This document shows positions 48,815 through 61,093 of a stretch of 64,000 nucleotides of DNA, piece after piece. The notes under the pieces are model-generated. The model made no database searches. It was not told the origin of the DNA and was given only the letters and a program-made list of their open reading frames with translations. Source of the DNA: Channa striata (taxonomy: Eukaryota; Chordata; Actinopteri; Anabantiformes; Channidae); the NCBI GenBank assembly GCA_033026295.1, contig CM065188.1:18302619-18366618 (forward strand), read 5' to 3'. Position 1 is the first letter of the stretch. Every line of letters starts with the position of its first letter. The position numbers and the translations under genes are program-made.

Positions 48815-51800
48815 ATGGACAGCAGCAGCGAGCAGCTGGGTGGGGGTGAGGATGATGCAGCTTGTACATCAGCCTCTGAGGGTCTGGAGGAGGGGGAGGT
48901 GGAGGGGGAGACTCTGCTGATTGTGGAATCAGAGGATCAGGGCTCGGTAGATCTGTCGCATGACCAGAGCGGAGACTCTCTGACTAGTGATGTGGGTGAG
49001 GAGGCAGACGGAGGCTGGGCCTGTGAGGACATGTCCTTCTACTGTGACCGCTGCCACAAGTGGATCCCTGCAGGTGAGACAGCCAATCAGAACACTCCCT
49101 TTTTGTCCGTTTAAACAAACACAAACAACTAAAGTAACAGCACACAAAGGAAAAAAAGATAAAAACACAGTTAAAACAAACTAATGGTTTTAAAACTAAA
49201 ACTACTTGTGTTTTATCAGGACATGTCAAAACAGAAAATGTAATTTTAAATATGGAACCAACGGATGAAAATTCTAAAAAAAAAAAAGTTATTTGATTCT
49301 TAAACTAGCTGGAGATCAGTTTTTCACACAGTGGGCTGTCATAAATAATTTTTGGCTCGACTTTAAGATAAAACTGTGTTTGTGTCCAGCTCAGCTCCAC
49401 GGTGAACAGCCCAGCTACCTGAAAGGGGACAACTTCTTCAAATTCATCTGCTCTGACTGCTCTGAGGATGGAAAGGAGAGCTTTGAGAGGATGAGACTCA
49501 CTTGGCAACAGGTACACAAGTGCCTGGTGCACCTGGTCAAAGGTCCCTGTTTATCAGACTACTAAAGAACTGGAATTTTCCTGAGCCGTCTTTTTACTCG
49601 TGGTCACAGAGCGATACCAGAAAGAGAGAACAAAGTAATTGTTAGCTTTAACAGACGCTTTTATCCGGCAGGGTAATTGGGTAATTGGGTGTACATACTC
49701 ACACACACAAGGGTTCAGTGTGTTGAACAAGAAGACTTTGGTCGGACCGGGGATCGAACCACTGACCCTGTAGTCCGTGGATACACAGCCGTTGTGTGGG
49801 AGTATTTGTAATATAGTTGTACCATCTGCTGCGTTTCAGGTGGTGATGTTGGCCATGTACAATCTCTCTCTGGAGGGGACAGGCCGACAGGGTTACTTCA
49901 GGTGGAAGGAGGACATCTGTGCTTTTATTGGTCGACATTGGAACTTCCTGCTGGGAACGAGGTGAGCGTAACTTTTATTTATAAAGTTACTGACGAGGTG
50001 GATTGGACGTTTCGTCCTGCTGCAAGAGTCTTTACTGAATTCGCTGCCTTCATCTGTTGTTTGTTGGTTGAAAGCAAATGTGATATTAAGCCTGTGTATT
50101 TCATATTTAAAGCCCGTTGACATCATTTCTTTCTCTGCTGCCTACTGATGTTCCCCCACAATCCACCACTACTCATTTGTCAGAATAAAAAAATCTTTGG
50201 TATGTTCAGGGGAGGACGTTTTTTTTTTTTTGTGTTGTTGTTGCCATGTTTGACCTGATGTCCGAGTAACTGTGCAGGAAGAAAACATCGACATGGTGGA
50301 GCACAGTGGCGGGCTGCCTGTCAGTGGGCAGTCCCACCTTCTTCCGCTCAGGAGCTCAGGAATTTGGTGAGCCAGGCTGGTGGAAACTCGTTCAGAACAG
50401 ACCACCCACACTGAGGCCAGAAGTGGACAAATCCACGTCTAGGACCAAAGGTAACTACTCGAACTCAGCCAGGACGTCTCTGTCTCCACGGCTAAATGAC
50501 ACTGAGCTGATATTTCCCCGCAGTCTGTAAACCTGCCATGGACCCAATCATCACTGTGGAAGGTCTGAGGAAACGAGGAGCCAGAAACCCGGTGGAGAAC
50601 GCCATGCAGCTGAAGGAGAAGCGCTGTCGCACACAGGAGGCCAAAGATATCCGACGGGCACAGAAGGAGGCGGTGGGAGGCTACACCGACCGCAGCGCCT
50701 CCTCAACACCCGTCAAACTGGGAGGAGGCCGTGGTGGCAGCGCTGGACGTCGTCCTGATCTCATCCTGGAGAAAGGTGAGGTCATCGATTTCTCCTCTCT
50801 CAGCTCTTCAGACCGAACGCCGCTCACCAGTCCGTCGCCATCTCCTTCACCCGACTTTTCTGCACCGGGGACGCCAGCTTCTCATTCAGCTACGCCCAGC
50901 CTGCTCTCAGAGGCGGATCTTATTCCTGACGCCATGCCTCCACAGGCGCTATTTCATGGTGAGTTCGCTTCTAACTGATGCCGGTGTTTCCTCTGTTCGT
51001 GTTATTTTAACACATGCAGATGTTGTTCTCTGTGCTGCCTCGATCTCCAGATGACGACGAGATGGAGACGGAGGGGATGATCGATCCAGGAATGGAGTAC
51101 ACCCCTCTGCCCAGTGCCAGCCTTGTAGCTCGTAAGAAGCCCCGTCCAGCACCGCCTCACATCAAACGTGAAGCTGACAGTGAGGACGATGAAGGTCGTG
51201 AGCGTGAGGAAGACATTGAGGAGCCCGTCGCTCGAACTGAAGCATCATCCCTCTCTGCTGGGGCGGGTGTTGGTGCTGGAGGGCTTGACCACAGGAGGAT
51301 AACTCACCCTGAGAAAGCAGATGACGCAGGAGGAGTCTCTCAGAGTCCTCGCTACGCCTCCCTCAGTCTTTATGAGGAAAGGATGCTGCTGCGCCGGCTA
51401 GACGCCTGCCTACTGGCCTTAGCTGTCACCCCCCAGGCCAAACGCCTCCACAGGAAGCTGCTTGTTCGCCAGGCAAAACGGCAGAGAGGGCTCCCCCTGC
51501 TTGACATTGACCGGGCAGTCAGTGCCACCCTCAGCTTGGTTGGAGGAATCTATGGTGCCCAGGAGTCAGGAACACTAATGGGAGGCGGAGTCATGGGGAA
51601 GTACTGCACCAACAGCCAGGAGCTGCGTATTCTCGACCGCTTCCAGGTACTGGCGACCTCGATGCTGGAATGTGTGATCCAATAGTTTTACCCTTCTCTG
51701 TACATTGTGCCCATGTTTCAGCAGCTCATGAGTGGACAGTGCTTCTGAAGGACACTGACTACTTCAGAAATGTGTTTGTGTGCAGACCAACCTTTCCTGC

Positions 51801-52995
51801 AAGCGGGGTGTTCAGCAGTACTCTGTGTCTTTCTGGCATCGTCTCATGGGAGCAGAAGGCAGTTTGGACCAGAGCATCAAGAGTCCGTACACCTCCCGCA
51901 TACTGAAACCGTACATCAGGTAAGATGTGTCCTAAAACAGTTTAATGAAGAGTTCCGAAACCTTCACGCTGTCTCATTCATAGCACTAGTAATGGCTGGT
52001 AGAGTAGTAACACTGACCTGTGGCTGGCCCTCAGGAGGGACTATGAGAGTCGTCCAGTGAAGCTGCGGTTGCTGGCAGAGATCAGAGCGTATTCTCACAG
52101 AAAAGAGACGAACTGGGTTCCTGAACCTGATGCCCCCATTGACTACTGCTACGTGCGTCCAAACCACATCCCCTCTGTCAACGCCATGTGTCACGACAGC
52201 TTCTGGCCAGGTATCAAAGAAACATGTTTTTACTGACCTACAGCCTCCTGCCACATACGTGTCTCTGTCTGTACCTCTGTCCGTCTTCACCCAGGCGTGG
52301 ACCTGTCTGAGTGTCTGCAGTACCCAGACTTCAGCGTGGTCGTCCTCTACAAGAAAGTAGTGATTGGCTTCGGTTTCATGGTGCCAGATGTGAAGTACAA
52401 CGAGGCCTACATTTCCTTCCTGCTGGTCCACCCTGAGTGGAGGAGAGCTGGTATCGGAACCTTCATGATCTACCACCTAATCCAGGTGAGAATGCAGCAC
52501 AGGTGATCTTACAGCGAGCTTAGACCGAGAGTCTTTTACCACAAATAACGAAGAAGTGGGATCAGGACCTAAAGCATAACTTTGGACGCGTTCTTAATAA
52601 AGGTAAACTGATTGTGGAAACTGATTGTAAAGCACTCAAACTGATGACCACTCTCATTGTGACTGAAACAAAAGGGAAAATGAACCAAGGCTCAAAAGTG
52701 ATTTACTGATCTGTTGAACAGAACCTTTGGGTCGATGACATGACATGGAGGACTGATGTTTGCCGTCACTGACACTGTGGTCTGTTCATTGTTTTGTACG
52801 TGTGGTGTTTGTGCATTTCAGACGTGTATGGGGAAGGATGTGACTCTGCACGTATCAGCCAGCAACCCGGCCATGCTGCTGTACCAGAAGTTTGGATTCA
52901 AAGCAGAGGAGTACATCCTGGACTTCTACGATAAATATTATCCCGTGGACAGCACTGAGTGCCGCCACGCCTTTTTCCTCCGACTGAGACGCTGA
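48815..52995 (+). CDS. kat14: KAT14 (CSRP2BP/ATAC2), GNAT-fold subunit of the ATAC histone acetyltransferase complex
   Basis: Coding exons: 48815-49073, 49390-49511, 49840-49961, 50278-50450, 50524-50958, 51051-51646, 51786-51919, 52035-52210, 52295-52485, 52822-52995; 793 residues with phases agreeing. KAT14 is part of ATAC with GCN5/PCAF, acting on histones in the nucleus. The acidic start (TSASEGLEEGEVEGE) leads to a Cys-rich element (CDRCHKWIPA..CSDC, about 78-115), then a winged-helix-like part (MLAMYNLSLEG..GYFRWKEDICAFI; KKTSTWWSTVAGCLSVG), a Ser/Pro linker (EKGEVIDFSSLSSSDRTPLT) and a C-terminal acetyltransferase domain. In that domain LVHPEWRRAGIGTFMIYHLI carries the Q/RxxGxG/A acetyl-CoA motif (about 717-735), followed by HVSASNPAMLLYQKFGF. 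The first ATG after the acceptor at 48791 is used. Intact. Confidence 0.95.
49650..49800 (-). repeat. Decayed SINE/LINE tail in a kat14 intron
   Basis: Contains 'cagacgcttttatccgg' (like the family B tail) and, on the minus strand, a B-box-like GGTTCGATCCC (49750-49760). The A box is degraded. Confidence 0.4.
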
Positions 52996-53386
52996 GACGA
53001 CGACACCTTTCGTTTCGATCAAAGCAGAACATCAGTTAGACAACAGCAGAAGACCGGGACGTCAGCTGCTGAGGCAGGGAACAGGCCACAGTCTGTCAGG
53101 ATGGACAGTACTGACAATGTCTCACAACGTTTTGACGTGTGACGTGAACCATAATCAAAATCTTCCTCAAACCAGTCAGGCAAAATGAACTCAACTGCTT
53201 CATCAAGAGCAGACATTTATGAGCTGTGTTAAAAAGTAGGGTGAAGATTTTATCTGTCACTGGTTTAACTCTGCTGTCTGTTAATGTCTTTGTTTTTGGG
53301 ACAGAGGGACAAATGACCACCAGTGGACCTCCAGTAGACATTAAATACTGGCTGTAACTTAATATTACCAAATTGCTGATTTTGTA

Positions 53387-53392
53387 AATAAA
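53387..53392 (+). terminator. Candidate kat14 poly(A) signal
   Basis: AATAAA about 390 bp after the kat14 stop. The dzank1 stop lies at 53771 on the other strand, with an ATTAAA variant on the minus strand at about 53668-53673, so the two 3' ends are less than 300 bp apart. Confidence 0.5.
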
Positions 53393-53770
53393 TTTTCCAA
53401 GTGGCTTAACATGAACTTTGTTTCAGGAAATGGTTCGAATCAAATCTGATGTAAATATGAGCTGCATGTTGGATGTAAGCAGTGGGCAGAGATGAGATCC
53501 TACATGACTGCCGCTGAGCCCGGTCCATGACGTGTACCATGAGATGAAAATGGGTTAGTTGTCATTCAGGTTTTGTTTTATCAACTTTATACTGGTGAAT
53601 CACCCCTCCCACACACACACACTACCACCACATTATTTATAGAGCGAAGCAGACAGGCCATGAGTTGATTTAATAAAACCTTACAACATTAAAAACTGCT
53701 CACACCATGTTTTTGCATTTTTATGTTACAAAGCTTCAGATATATAAAAAAAAAACATTCGGTTTGTTTA

Positions 53771-56700
53771 TCAGAAAACATCAAGGTTCAGTTTGGGTTT
53801 TCCCAGTTTACCCAGTAAGTCCAGTCCAGTCTGCGCAGCCAGCAGGGACACCATGTCATTACAGCCTGAATTCAGTGCCACGTCGTACGCCGTCTGACCT
53901 GCAGTGTTTCTCCGCCTCATGGTGGCCTTACAGCTGAAACCACAGGAGCACACACACACAAGCCATTAAAATCATCAGACGTATGGTCAGTCAGGGAGAG
54001 CTGAACAGGACAGCTTTGTGTTAATACGGGTGTTTCATACCTGAGCAGCATCTGAGCACACTGCAGACCTTCAGAGCCCAGAGCTGCAGCTTCATGGAGA
54101 GCCGTGTTCTTCATCCTGGGGAAGACTCTTATCATCAGCACAAACACATTACACCAGTTTATTCGCTTTTCTTTCTTGTCCTTTGCTGTTTGTCATCTTA
54201 CTGTCCGGACTGCTGGTCGATGTCTGCTCCTTGCTGCACTAAAACAGGAAGTACGTCATGGTGACCATTCAGCACTGCAATCGCCAGAGCGTGTCGGCCG
54301 TCGCTGTCGCAGCAGGAGGGGTCCGCCCCCTGGCGTGCAACAAAAAGAAGCATTAGAGTAGACAACAACAGGTGATCCACAAGAAGCTTTGGACTGGCTG
54401 CTCGTACCTGATCCAGAAGCTGCTGTATGATGCTTATCTGACCTTGACCTGGACCCAGCTCCTGCAGCAGCTGAACATCCTTCACCTGGAACCAGGAGAA
54501 CCAACAGCAGGAAGATCACAACTTAAGTTTCTTGTTCTTTATAATCAGCTCAATTAAACTTTATTTATATGTCGCCAATTCACAACAAAGTCATCTCAAG
54601 GCACTTTACATCATAAAGCCATTTAAAGAAAACCCAACAAATCCCCCTTGAGCAGCTATAGGCAACAGTGGAGAGGAAAACTCTGGTTTTCCTATCTAAA
54701 CATCTCTTCGGCAGCAGCAAACACCAGCTGCAGATGGTTGAATTTATTACCGGAGGTTTGGGCGTTGGGCTTATTTTCAAGGCTTGCATCAGACGCGTTG
54801 ATCGATCACCTTCTGACATACACACACAAAAAAAACACACAATCAAGACTGGGACGCAAATAGCAAAACAGATGAGCTCAAAGTGTTCTTACTGAAGCTT
54901 CTGCTGTCAGCAGATTTCTCTGTAACGCTGCTCAGAGTCTCAGGAGGCCCAACGACACCTGCTGGTCCTGGACGGTCACCTGCTGGACTTCCAGGACTCA
55001 CCTGGAACACACCATCAGTCTGACCTTATTTATCACATCCGAGAAAACAACTTCACATCTTGATCTTTCTGTGATCATGTGTTACAAACTCACCTGTTTT
55101 TGTTCCCGTCCGGCTAATGTGAAGCTGAGGGTTAGACTGACTTCATACTGATCTTCCTGAATCACAGCAGAAACCATCTGAAGACAGAACACAATATGTC
55201 ACCTGACACACGGGAAGGAAACCACGTGCTAAAGTGAACAACAGTCTTGATCCACCAGGTGATGCCGCCAGTTTTCAGGTGAGGAATGGAGTACCTGGCC
55301 CAGATGAGGTTCTCCCAGCAGAGTCCTGAAGGGGGTGTTGTTCTGAGTATAACTCCTCAGGTGAGCACAGACATGATCCAGCTGTTTCCTCCAGTAACCT
55401 ACAGACAGCAAAATGTTATAAAACAATAGGTCCCCTTGAGCATCAAGCCACCCCAACCCTACCCACCGAAAACTGAACCCAACTGTTGCTTTCCCAGGAC
55501 TGACGGTCAGCAGCAGCGGTTCATTAGTCACAGTAGTATCAGCAGTATCTGACCTCTGCCCAGGCAAAGGACAGCAGTAATAGTAGTTCTACCAGTAGTA
55601 GTAGCAGTATTTTACCTCTCCCAGGGCTAACGGCTGTCAGCAGGGGTTTCCTGTCTCTGGTCACCTGCTGTCTGCTCAGCTGGAGGAGCCTCTGCTGCTC
55701 CCTCCTGTGGAGCTCGGTGGCTGATGGGAAGTAGAGTCCTACAGTCTGTGTGGACTGATCAACAGTGGGTGGAGCTATTTTCTTACCGGCGGCGGGGCCA
55801 AAAGAGGGCATGGCCTTCCACGTAGCCTTAGGGGAAGGTGAGACCGAAGCCTGCTCACAGACAGAAAGAAGGCGATCTCTTTAATGTATTGTTTACTGTA
55901 CAACGAAGCTTGTGATTAGTGTGATGTCACCTGCGCGGCTCACCTGTTGCGAGGTGGGACGCCTGACGCCTCGTGTGGTGTCACTGCAGGATGTGGGAGG
56001 AGCTTGTGCTTCCAAGTAGACACCACAGGCCATGCAGTAGAAGGCGTAAGGGTGTCCACTCGCTCCACATTGCCAACACATCACACAGTGAGCCGCATGG
56101 CCGGGCTACAAACACACATCACATCAGTACATATCCCACAATCCCTCACTCTACACCAGAGTCCGTACTGCCTCAAAAACCAAATACTCTTAATCAATTT
56201 TTTGTCCATCATTTTAAAATGTGTCTAGATGTATCTGTGAACAGTAAAAAGATGTATGAGGCATTTTGAGGAAGCAGCTGTCTCCATGCAGTTACCATAG
56301 TTAGATTAATCACTAAAAAAGTGATGAATCTGTCAAAACTGGCAGATATTCCAATCCCATCCATGAGGCGTATGTTATGCAATGTTGTAACGTTTGTTGC
56401 TGAATGTGGATGTTCTGGTGATGTGGCGAGCATTTTAATCTTTAGATTAAACCCACTGTGTGCTCACCATGGAGCCGCACCAGTCACAGTATCTGGCATC
56501 GCTGTGGTTTATACGTTTACACCTGGAGCATAACAACATCCTGCTGCCTGCTGACAGGACCGGGGAGGCGCTGTTACCGGACCCCCCCAACTGTGGTGAA
56601 CACATGAAAACAAAAAAATTATAGATTCAGTTTCAACAGATTAAAATTTAAATGCAACATTTTCATTTGTTTATGTGTGGTAGGTACAGGCTGCAGGTGA

Positions 56701-59700
56701 GTCTCGCAGGTCAAACAGCTGGAGACGTGAGCTGGATTTCCACTTCCACAGCCAACACACACCACATGATCCTACACAACAAACACACACAGACAACAGG
56801 TAAACCGGGGAGAAAAGCAAATAGTACTTCTGTGTTCTGTGTGTACTGCGTGTGTGTGTGTGTGTACTGCGTGTGTACTGCGTGTGTACTGTGTGTGCAC
56901 TGTGTGTGCACTGTGTGTGCACTGTGTGTACTGTGTGTACTGTGCACTGTGTGTACTCTGTGTGTACTCTGTGTGTACTGCGTGTGCTGCGTGTACTGTG
57001 TGCACTGTGTGTACACACTGTGTGTACTCTGTGTGTACTGTGTGTGTACTCTGTGTGTACTGTGTGTACTCTGTGTGTACTCTGTGTGTACTGTGTACCT
57101 GCAGAGCATGTGTGGCCTGTGGCTGCAGCTGCTGCTCGACTGACGCCTCACAGATCAAACACGTCCGAGTGTTGACAGGAATCAGATTATTACAGTACAT
57201 GCAGGAAATTGTCTGACGACAAACACACACAGGAATTAGAACTTTATTCCTGGAGTACTTTTCAAAACAAAGGGTTACAAAGGTTTTTTACATGGCTCAC
57301 AGCAATGTGGACAAAATATTTATACAGGTAAACATGCGTTGAACGTTCGGACCCCAGGTTTGTGCTGTCGGGTCTGTGTGGTACCTGTCCTCCCTCAGCA
57401 GGGGGAAGTCTCTGTTCAGGTACTGGAGGAACCACAGCTCCACACTGCGCACAGAAACGGGCAAAAGGATCTGAAGGACGAAAACTCAAACACTGAGCAC
57501 ACCTGCACAGAGAGACAGGTATAGACGGGAGTGTTTGGATCTTGAATATCTTCATCACAAAGAAAGACTTCAGCCTCTTCGAAACAAAGGGGGCGTATGA
57601 GAACTGGGCTGCACAGGCTAAATCTTTGATTTTCACCTAGATAATGTACAAATGGAAACTTTGTCCCAAAGAGAGGCCCAGGAAGGAATGTGAAAATACT
57701 GAGGAATAATATCTGAGACAGAAACACGAGTACTACCGTCTTTTCTTACCGCAGGAAGTCGGTCTCTCGCTGGATTTGAGACGTCTCTGTGCTACTCAGC
57801 TGCTTCAGAACACCTTGACTCTGACACACGAAGCACAGCAACATAAACATCAGGCGACGACCACAGTGCAGTGGTAGTGAAACGTGTACTTCGGTCAGTT
57901 TACCGCTAAAGGGGAACGCGGCAAAGATCCAGAAGGGGCTGCAGTAGTCGGACAGCCCAAACGACGAGGACCTGGTGAAGGAGGGCGGTTTCCCATCATC
58001 CTCAGCTCTGAATACGAACAGGAAGAGCATGATTCTCAGTCTATTTTGATCTTCCTCAGGGTTACACAGAATGCAGTTAGGTTCCTAAATACTGAAACAG
58101 TGATACGTTTTGTAAAGTCGTGTGTGAAGACTTTCAGCTTTAATTCCAGGGCTTTGACCATTCGGAAATTACCATTTTCATACACACACACACACACCAT
58201 TTTTAGTGGCTCATAAATAACGGAACAAACGGCTCCGTTCACAACATCTAGTTAAGACAAGAAGACTCTTGCGAAGGAAGACTTAAAGTCTACAGTCAAG
58301 AGACAACTTCATGAATAAAATACAGAGGCTTCTCAACAAGATACAAACCACTGAAAACACTCAAGAACAGAAAACATTCAGATCTAGAATAAGATTCTTA
58401 TTTCTGATGAAACCAAGATTAACTTGTACTAGAATAATGGGAAGACAAAGCTCATGATCTAAACGTTCACCATCATTTCGCAGATATGGTGGAGTGTTAC
58501 CACATGGGCGTGTTTGCCTGCAAAAGGCAACAGGTCACCAGTTTTTACTTATGATTTGACTGCTGAATAAAGTATCAGGATGAATTCTGAGGTGTGTAGG
58601 ACCAAGATATTCTTCATTGGCCAAGTGTGATTTTAAACCAAAAGAGCAGCTCCTCACTGTCTGAAGACAAGACTGAGGGCAGAAAGACCCACAGACATCA
58701 GCAGCTGATGCCAGCTACAGTAAAGGCCTGGAAAAGCATCTGGAGGGAGGAAAGTGAGCCTTTGGTCATGTTCATGGGTTCCAGATTTCAGGTAGTCGCC
58801 GACTACAAATCACTTCTATGGTGTGTATGTGTGAGTATGAAAATGGCAGTCATTCCTAATGAATGGTTAATGTCAAACTTTTCAAAGTCTTGACTTCACT
58901 CACATGCGGAGTGTTTCATTTCAAATTGTTGTCAAAGGCCACAAATCGTATCCTGAATGTTCAGTGTACTGAAATAAGAAGAGCCTGAACAGACCTGGAG
59001 GCCCGAGTGAAGAACCAGCAGCGGTCTCAGGAGAAGAGAACGTTCCTTCAGACTGACTCTGAAATAAAAACAGCTGGAAGTGATGAATGTGGAAGGTTGC
59101 TGCCAACACGTTAATGTTCTGGAGGTGCAGGTAGATCTGGCGCTGATAGAATAGGTGGGTGTTCCCTTACCTGCTGGTGGTTCTGCAAGACGATCTCCTG
59201 GTTGTTTGAATCCAGAACGGAGAAAACCTTTGTCACGGTGGAGCTCTCTCTGCCATCACTACAGACACCAAAGAGTTTTAATTTAAACTTAAAAAGCACA
59301 ATATTACAGAGAACGTCTGCTTCGGATCACTGGCATCTGCATATATTTGTTGATGCACTTTAAGCAGCAAAAATGATTTAAACTCAACTAAACTCGGTAA
59401 ACTCTCCTTTCATAATCAGAAATGGCATCCTTTACAATCTAAAATGTTTATTACTGCAAAAGATAAGCAGACAGTGAGGACATATAACAGAAGCTGGAAA
59501 CAAAGGACTTTGTGATCAGAATATATTTAATCCATTTTGTAACATGCAGATTAATTTTTTTTTTTCTGACACGAGGGAACAGGAGTTACACTTGCTGTTG
59601 CAGAGATTGTTACGTATTCCTATAAACCAAATCAACAAGCTCAGTTTGATGTCTTCCACTGTCCCAACATTTTTGTCCACCAAGGTGAGAGAAATACCAC

Positions 59701-60538
59701 ATAACTAATGTGCTGCTGTGCTGCCAGGCGTCAGGTGAGCATTTACCTGGATACAGCCACGGCTCTGACAGACACTCGACCAGCAGGCAGCAGGATGGGC
59801 TCGCTGTACTTTCTGCTGCTGTCTGCTGACCCCCGCTGCACCGCAGCTGGCTTTGAGCCATCCAGAGTGTAGAAGATCTGCACATCTGGAGTGTCTGCAC
59901 ACAGAGATACACCACAGGGTCACTGCCAAGAAGTGGGTCAACTTACATTTAGTCATTTGGCAGAAGCGTTTATCCAAAACGACTTATAAGACTTACACCC
60001 ACGTTTAAATACTATTATTACACTTATTATTTGAATATGGTTTTTGGTGAAGTATCAGACTACTTCTTGCACAAACCAATATCATAAATGTCTACCTATT
60101 GTTGCAGACCAAGGGTAGTCAATTATGATTTAGGGAGGTCCAGATAGAGGAAATCTCCTCCTGTACAGGTCCACAGCATTGTCGTCATGTTTAAGTTGCA
60201 TTATAATTTGTATACCAAAATGATAATGATTAAAATTGCAATTGCAATTACAATTACAATTGATTTATATATAGAAATAGCAATATCATTGTATCAACAT
60301 CTGTACTGAGCCAATTTGCTGAACTTTCACTCCTGATGCGGAAATTGAATGAATGAACTGGAATGAATGGATGAATGCGCAGATGGATGATGAATGGATG
60401 AAGGACAGACAGGTGCTGTGTGGTTGTACCTGACTGGATGGAAACAGGTGTATTGGTGTCAATGTGGTTCTTGGCTCTGTGTGTCTGCAAGTGGATGATG
60501 GGAATGATGAGTGGCGTTGAAACTGATCCTGCTGTCAT
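53771..60538 (-). CDS. dzank1: DZANK1, double zinc ribbon and ankyrin repeat protein
   Basis: Coding exons on the minus strand: 60430-60538, 59747-59894, 59171-59249, 58995-59058, 57904-58007, 57750-57820, 57385-57502, 57099-57212, 56688-56771, 56468-56590, 55944-56105, 55616-55850, 55295-55398, 55094-55177, 54893-55001, 54751-54812, 54408-54485, 54202-54329, 54041-54115, 53771-53933; 737 residues. DZANK1 is reported to act with NINL in vesicle transport at the ciliary base of photoreceptors. The start MTAGSVSTPLIIPI and TPDVQIFYTLDGSKP form the N-terminal FN3-like part. Exons 7-11 carry serial CxxC zinc-ribbon pairs (CAQC..CAQCG, CMYC..CLIC, CVGCG..CLTC, CSRC..CDWCG, CWQCG..CMACG). Exon 13 has GYWRKQLDHVCAHLRSY. 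Exons 17-20 hold ankyrin repeats (ISIIQQLLDQ; GADPSCCDSDGRHALAIAVLNGH; NTALHEAAALGSEG; GQTAYDVALNSG). The small exon 54751-54812 is needed to restore phase before the ankyrin part. Intact. Confidence 0.92.
54545..54690 (-). repeat. Non-LTR retrotransposon 3' end (family A), short copy in dzank1
   Basis: The tail (aactttatttatatgtcgcc) and the start of the 3'UTR ('ggcaacagtggagaggaaaa' at about 54660) match the copies at 32163 and 62337. It is in the sense orientation of dzank1 and stops about 60 bp before a 62-bp coding exon. Confidence 0.7.
56842..57098. repeat. Compound minisatellite, units of about 10-14 bp built on TGTGTGTACTC/G
   Basis: About 250 bp of variants of 'ctgtgtgtactg', 'ctgtgtgcactg' and 'cgtgtgtactg'. 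It fills most of the dzank1 intron between the exons at 57099 and 56771. It begins directly at the splice donor of the 57099-57212 exon (GTACACAG on the minus strand). The Cys/Val open frames here are artefacts. Confidence 0.9.
58020..58930 (+). mobile_element. Decayed Tc1-like DNA transposon in a dzank1 intron
   Basis: In order on the plus strand: 'actttcagctttaattccag', 'ggctcataaataacggaaca', 'gatgaaaccaagattaactt', 'gtactagaataatgggaaga', 'aggatgaattctgaggtgtg'. I recognise these as the flank and transposase body of a Tc1-like family common in fish. Stops and gaps break the transposase (the DDE catalytic part is not readable as one frame). Not autonomous. Confidence 0.65.
59942..59994 (-). 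repeat. Short family B retrotransposon tail
   Basis: Reads 'acatttagtcatttggcaga' and 'agcgtttatccaaaacgactt', the reverse of the tail seen at 3490-3540. Confidence 0.55.
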
Positions 60539-60557
60539 GACAACGACCGGCTGCCTG

Positions 60558-60558
<1 letters not shown>

Positions 60559-60588
<30 letters not shown>

Positions 60589-60595
60589 GTCAATC
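60559..60595. repeat. (CAAT)n microsatellite
   Basis: About nine CAAT units, one imperfect, about 20 bp upstream of the dzank1 start codon on the minus strand, thus in or next to its 5'UTR/intron. Confidence 0.9.
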
Positions 60596-61093
60596 TGCAG
60601 TGTTGGAAAACACACTCCACTCAGATTCTAAGAACTTGGAACTTCCAAATCTACTAGGAAAGTATGTAAGTACATTTAGTCAAACAAGGTAATAAAAACT
60701 TACACGTTTCCTGAAGTCGTTCTATGCTGTTACTTTTCCTCCAACAGCTTTGATGACTTTGCAGATGCAGATTGTTGAAACCGAATCTAATGAACAAATA
60801 AAGTGACACTGTAGATGAAGCAGCTGTCGGTGTCGAGCGGCTAAAATCCGTCCACCTGAACCTTCTGACGCTGACGGTCACACAGAGCAAAGGGACATAT
60901 GTCAATCTGCAGAAGGAATACTTTTCCTTGCTCTAATACGTTTGTATTTTTGTTCAAGTAAAGTTCGTATTTCTCCCGCACCTAAGATTTCCTCCTTGTG
61001 GCTTTAGCTTCCGAATTAGCCGTGAAAAAACACTTCGTCCTCCCGGAAACAATTATTTTTTATCCTACCTTCGAAATAAAGCTGGTTTCTTAC

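Noticed and set aside
56652..57230. Cys/Val-rich open frames on both strands
   Set aside because: By-products of the TGTGTACTG minisatellite; the only coding parts here are dzank1 exons.
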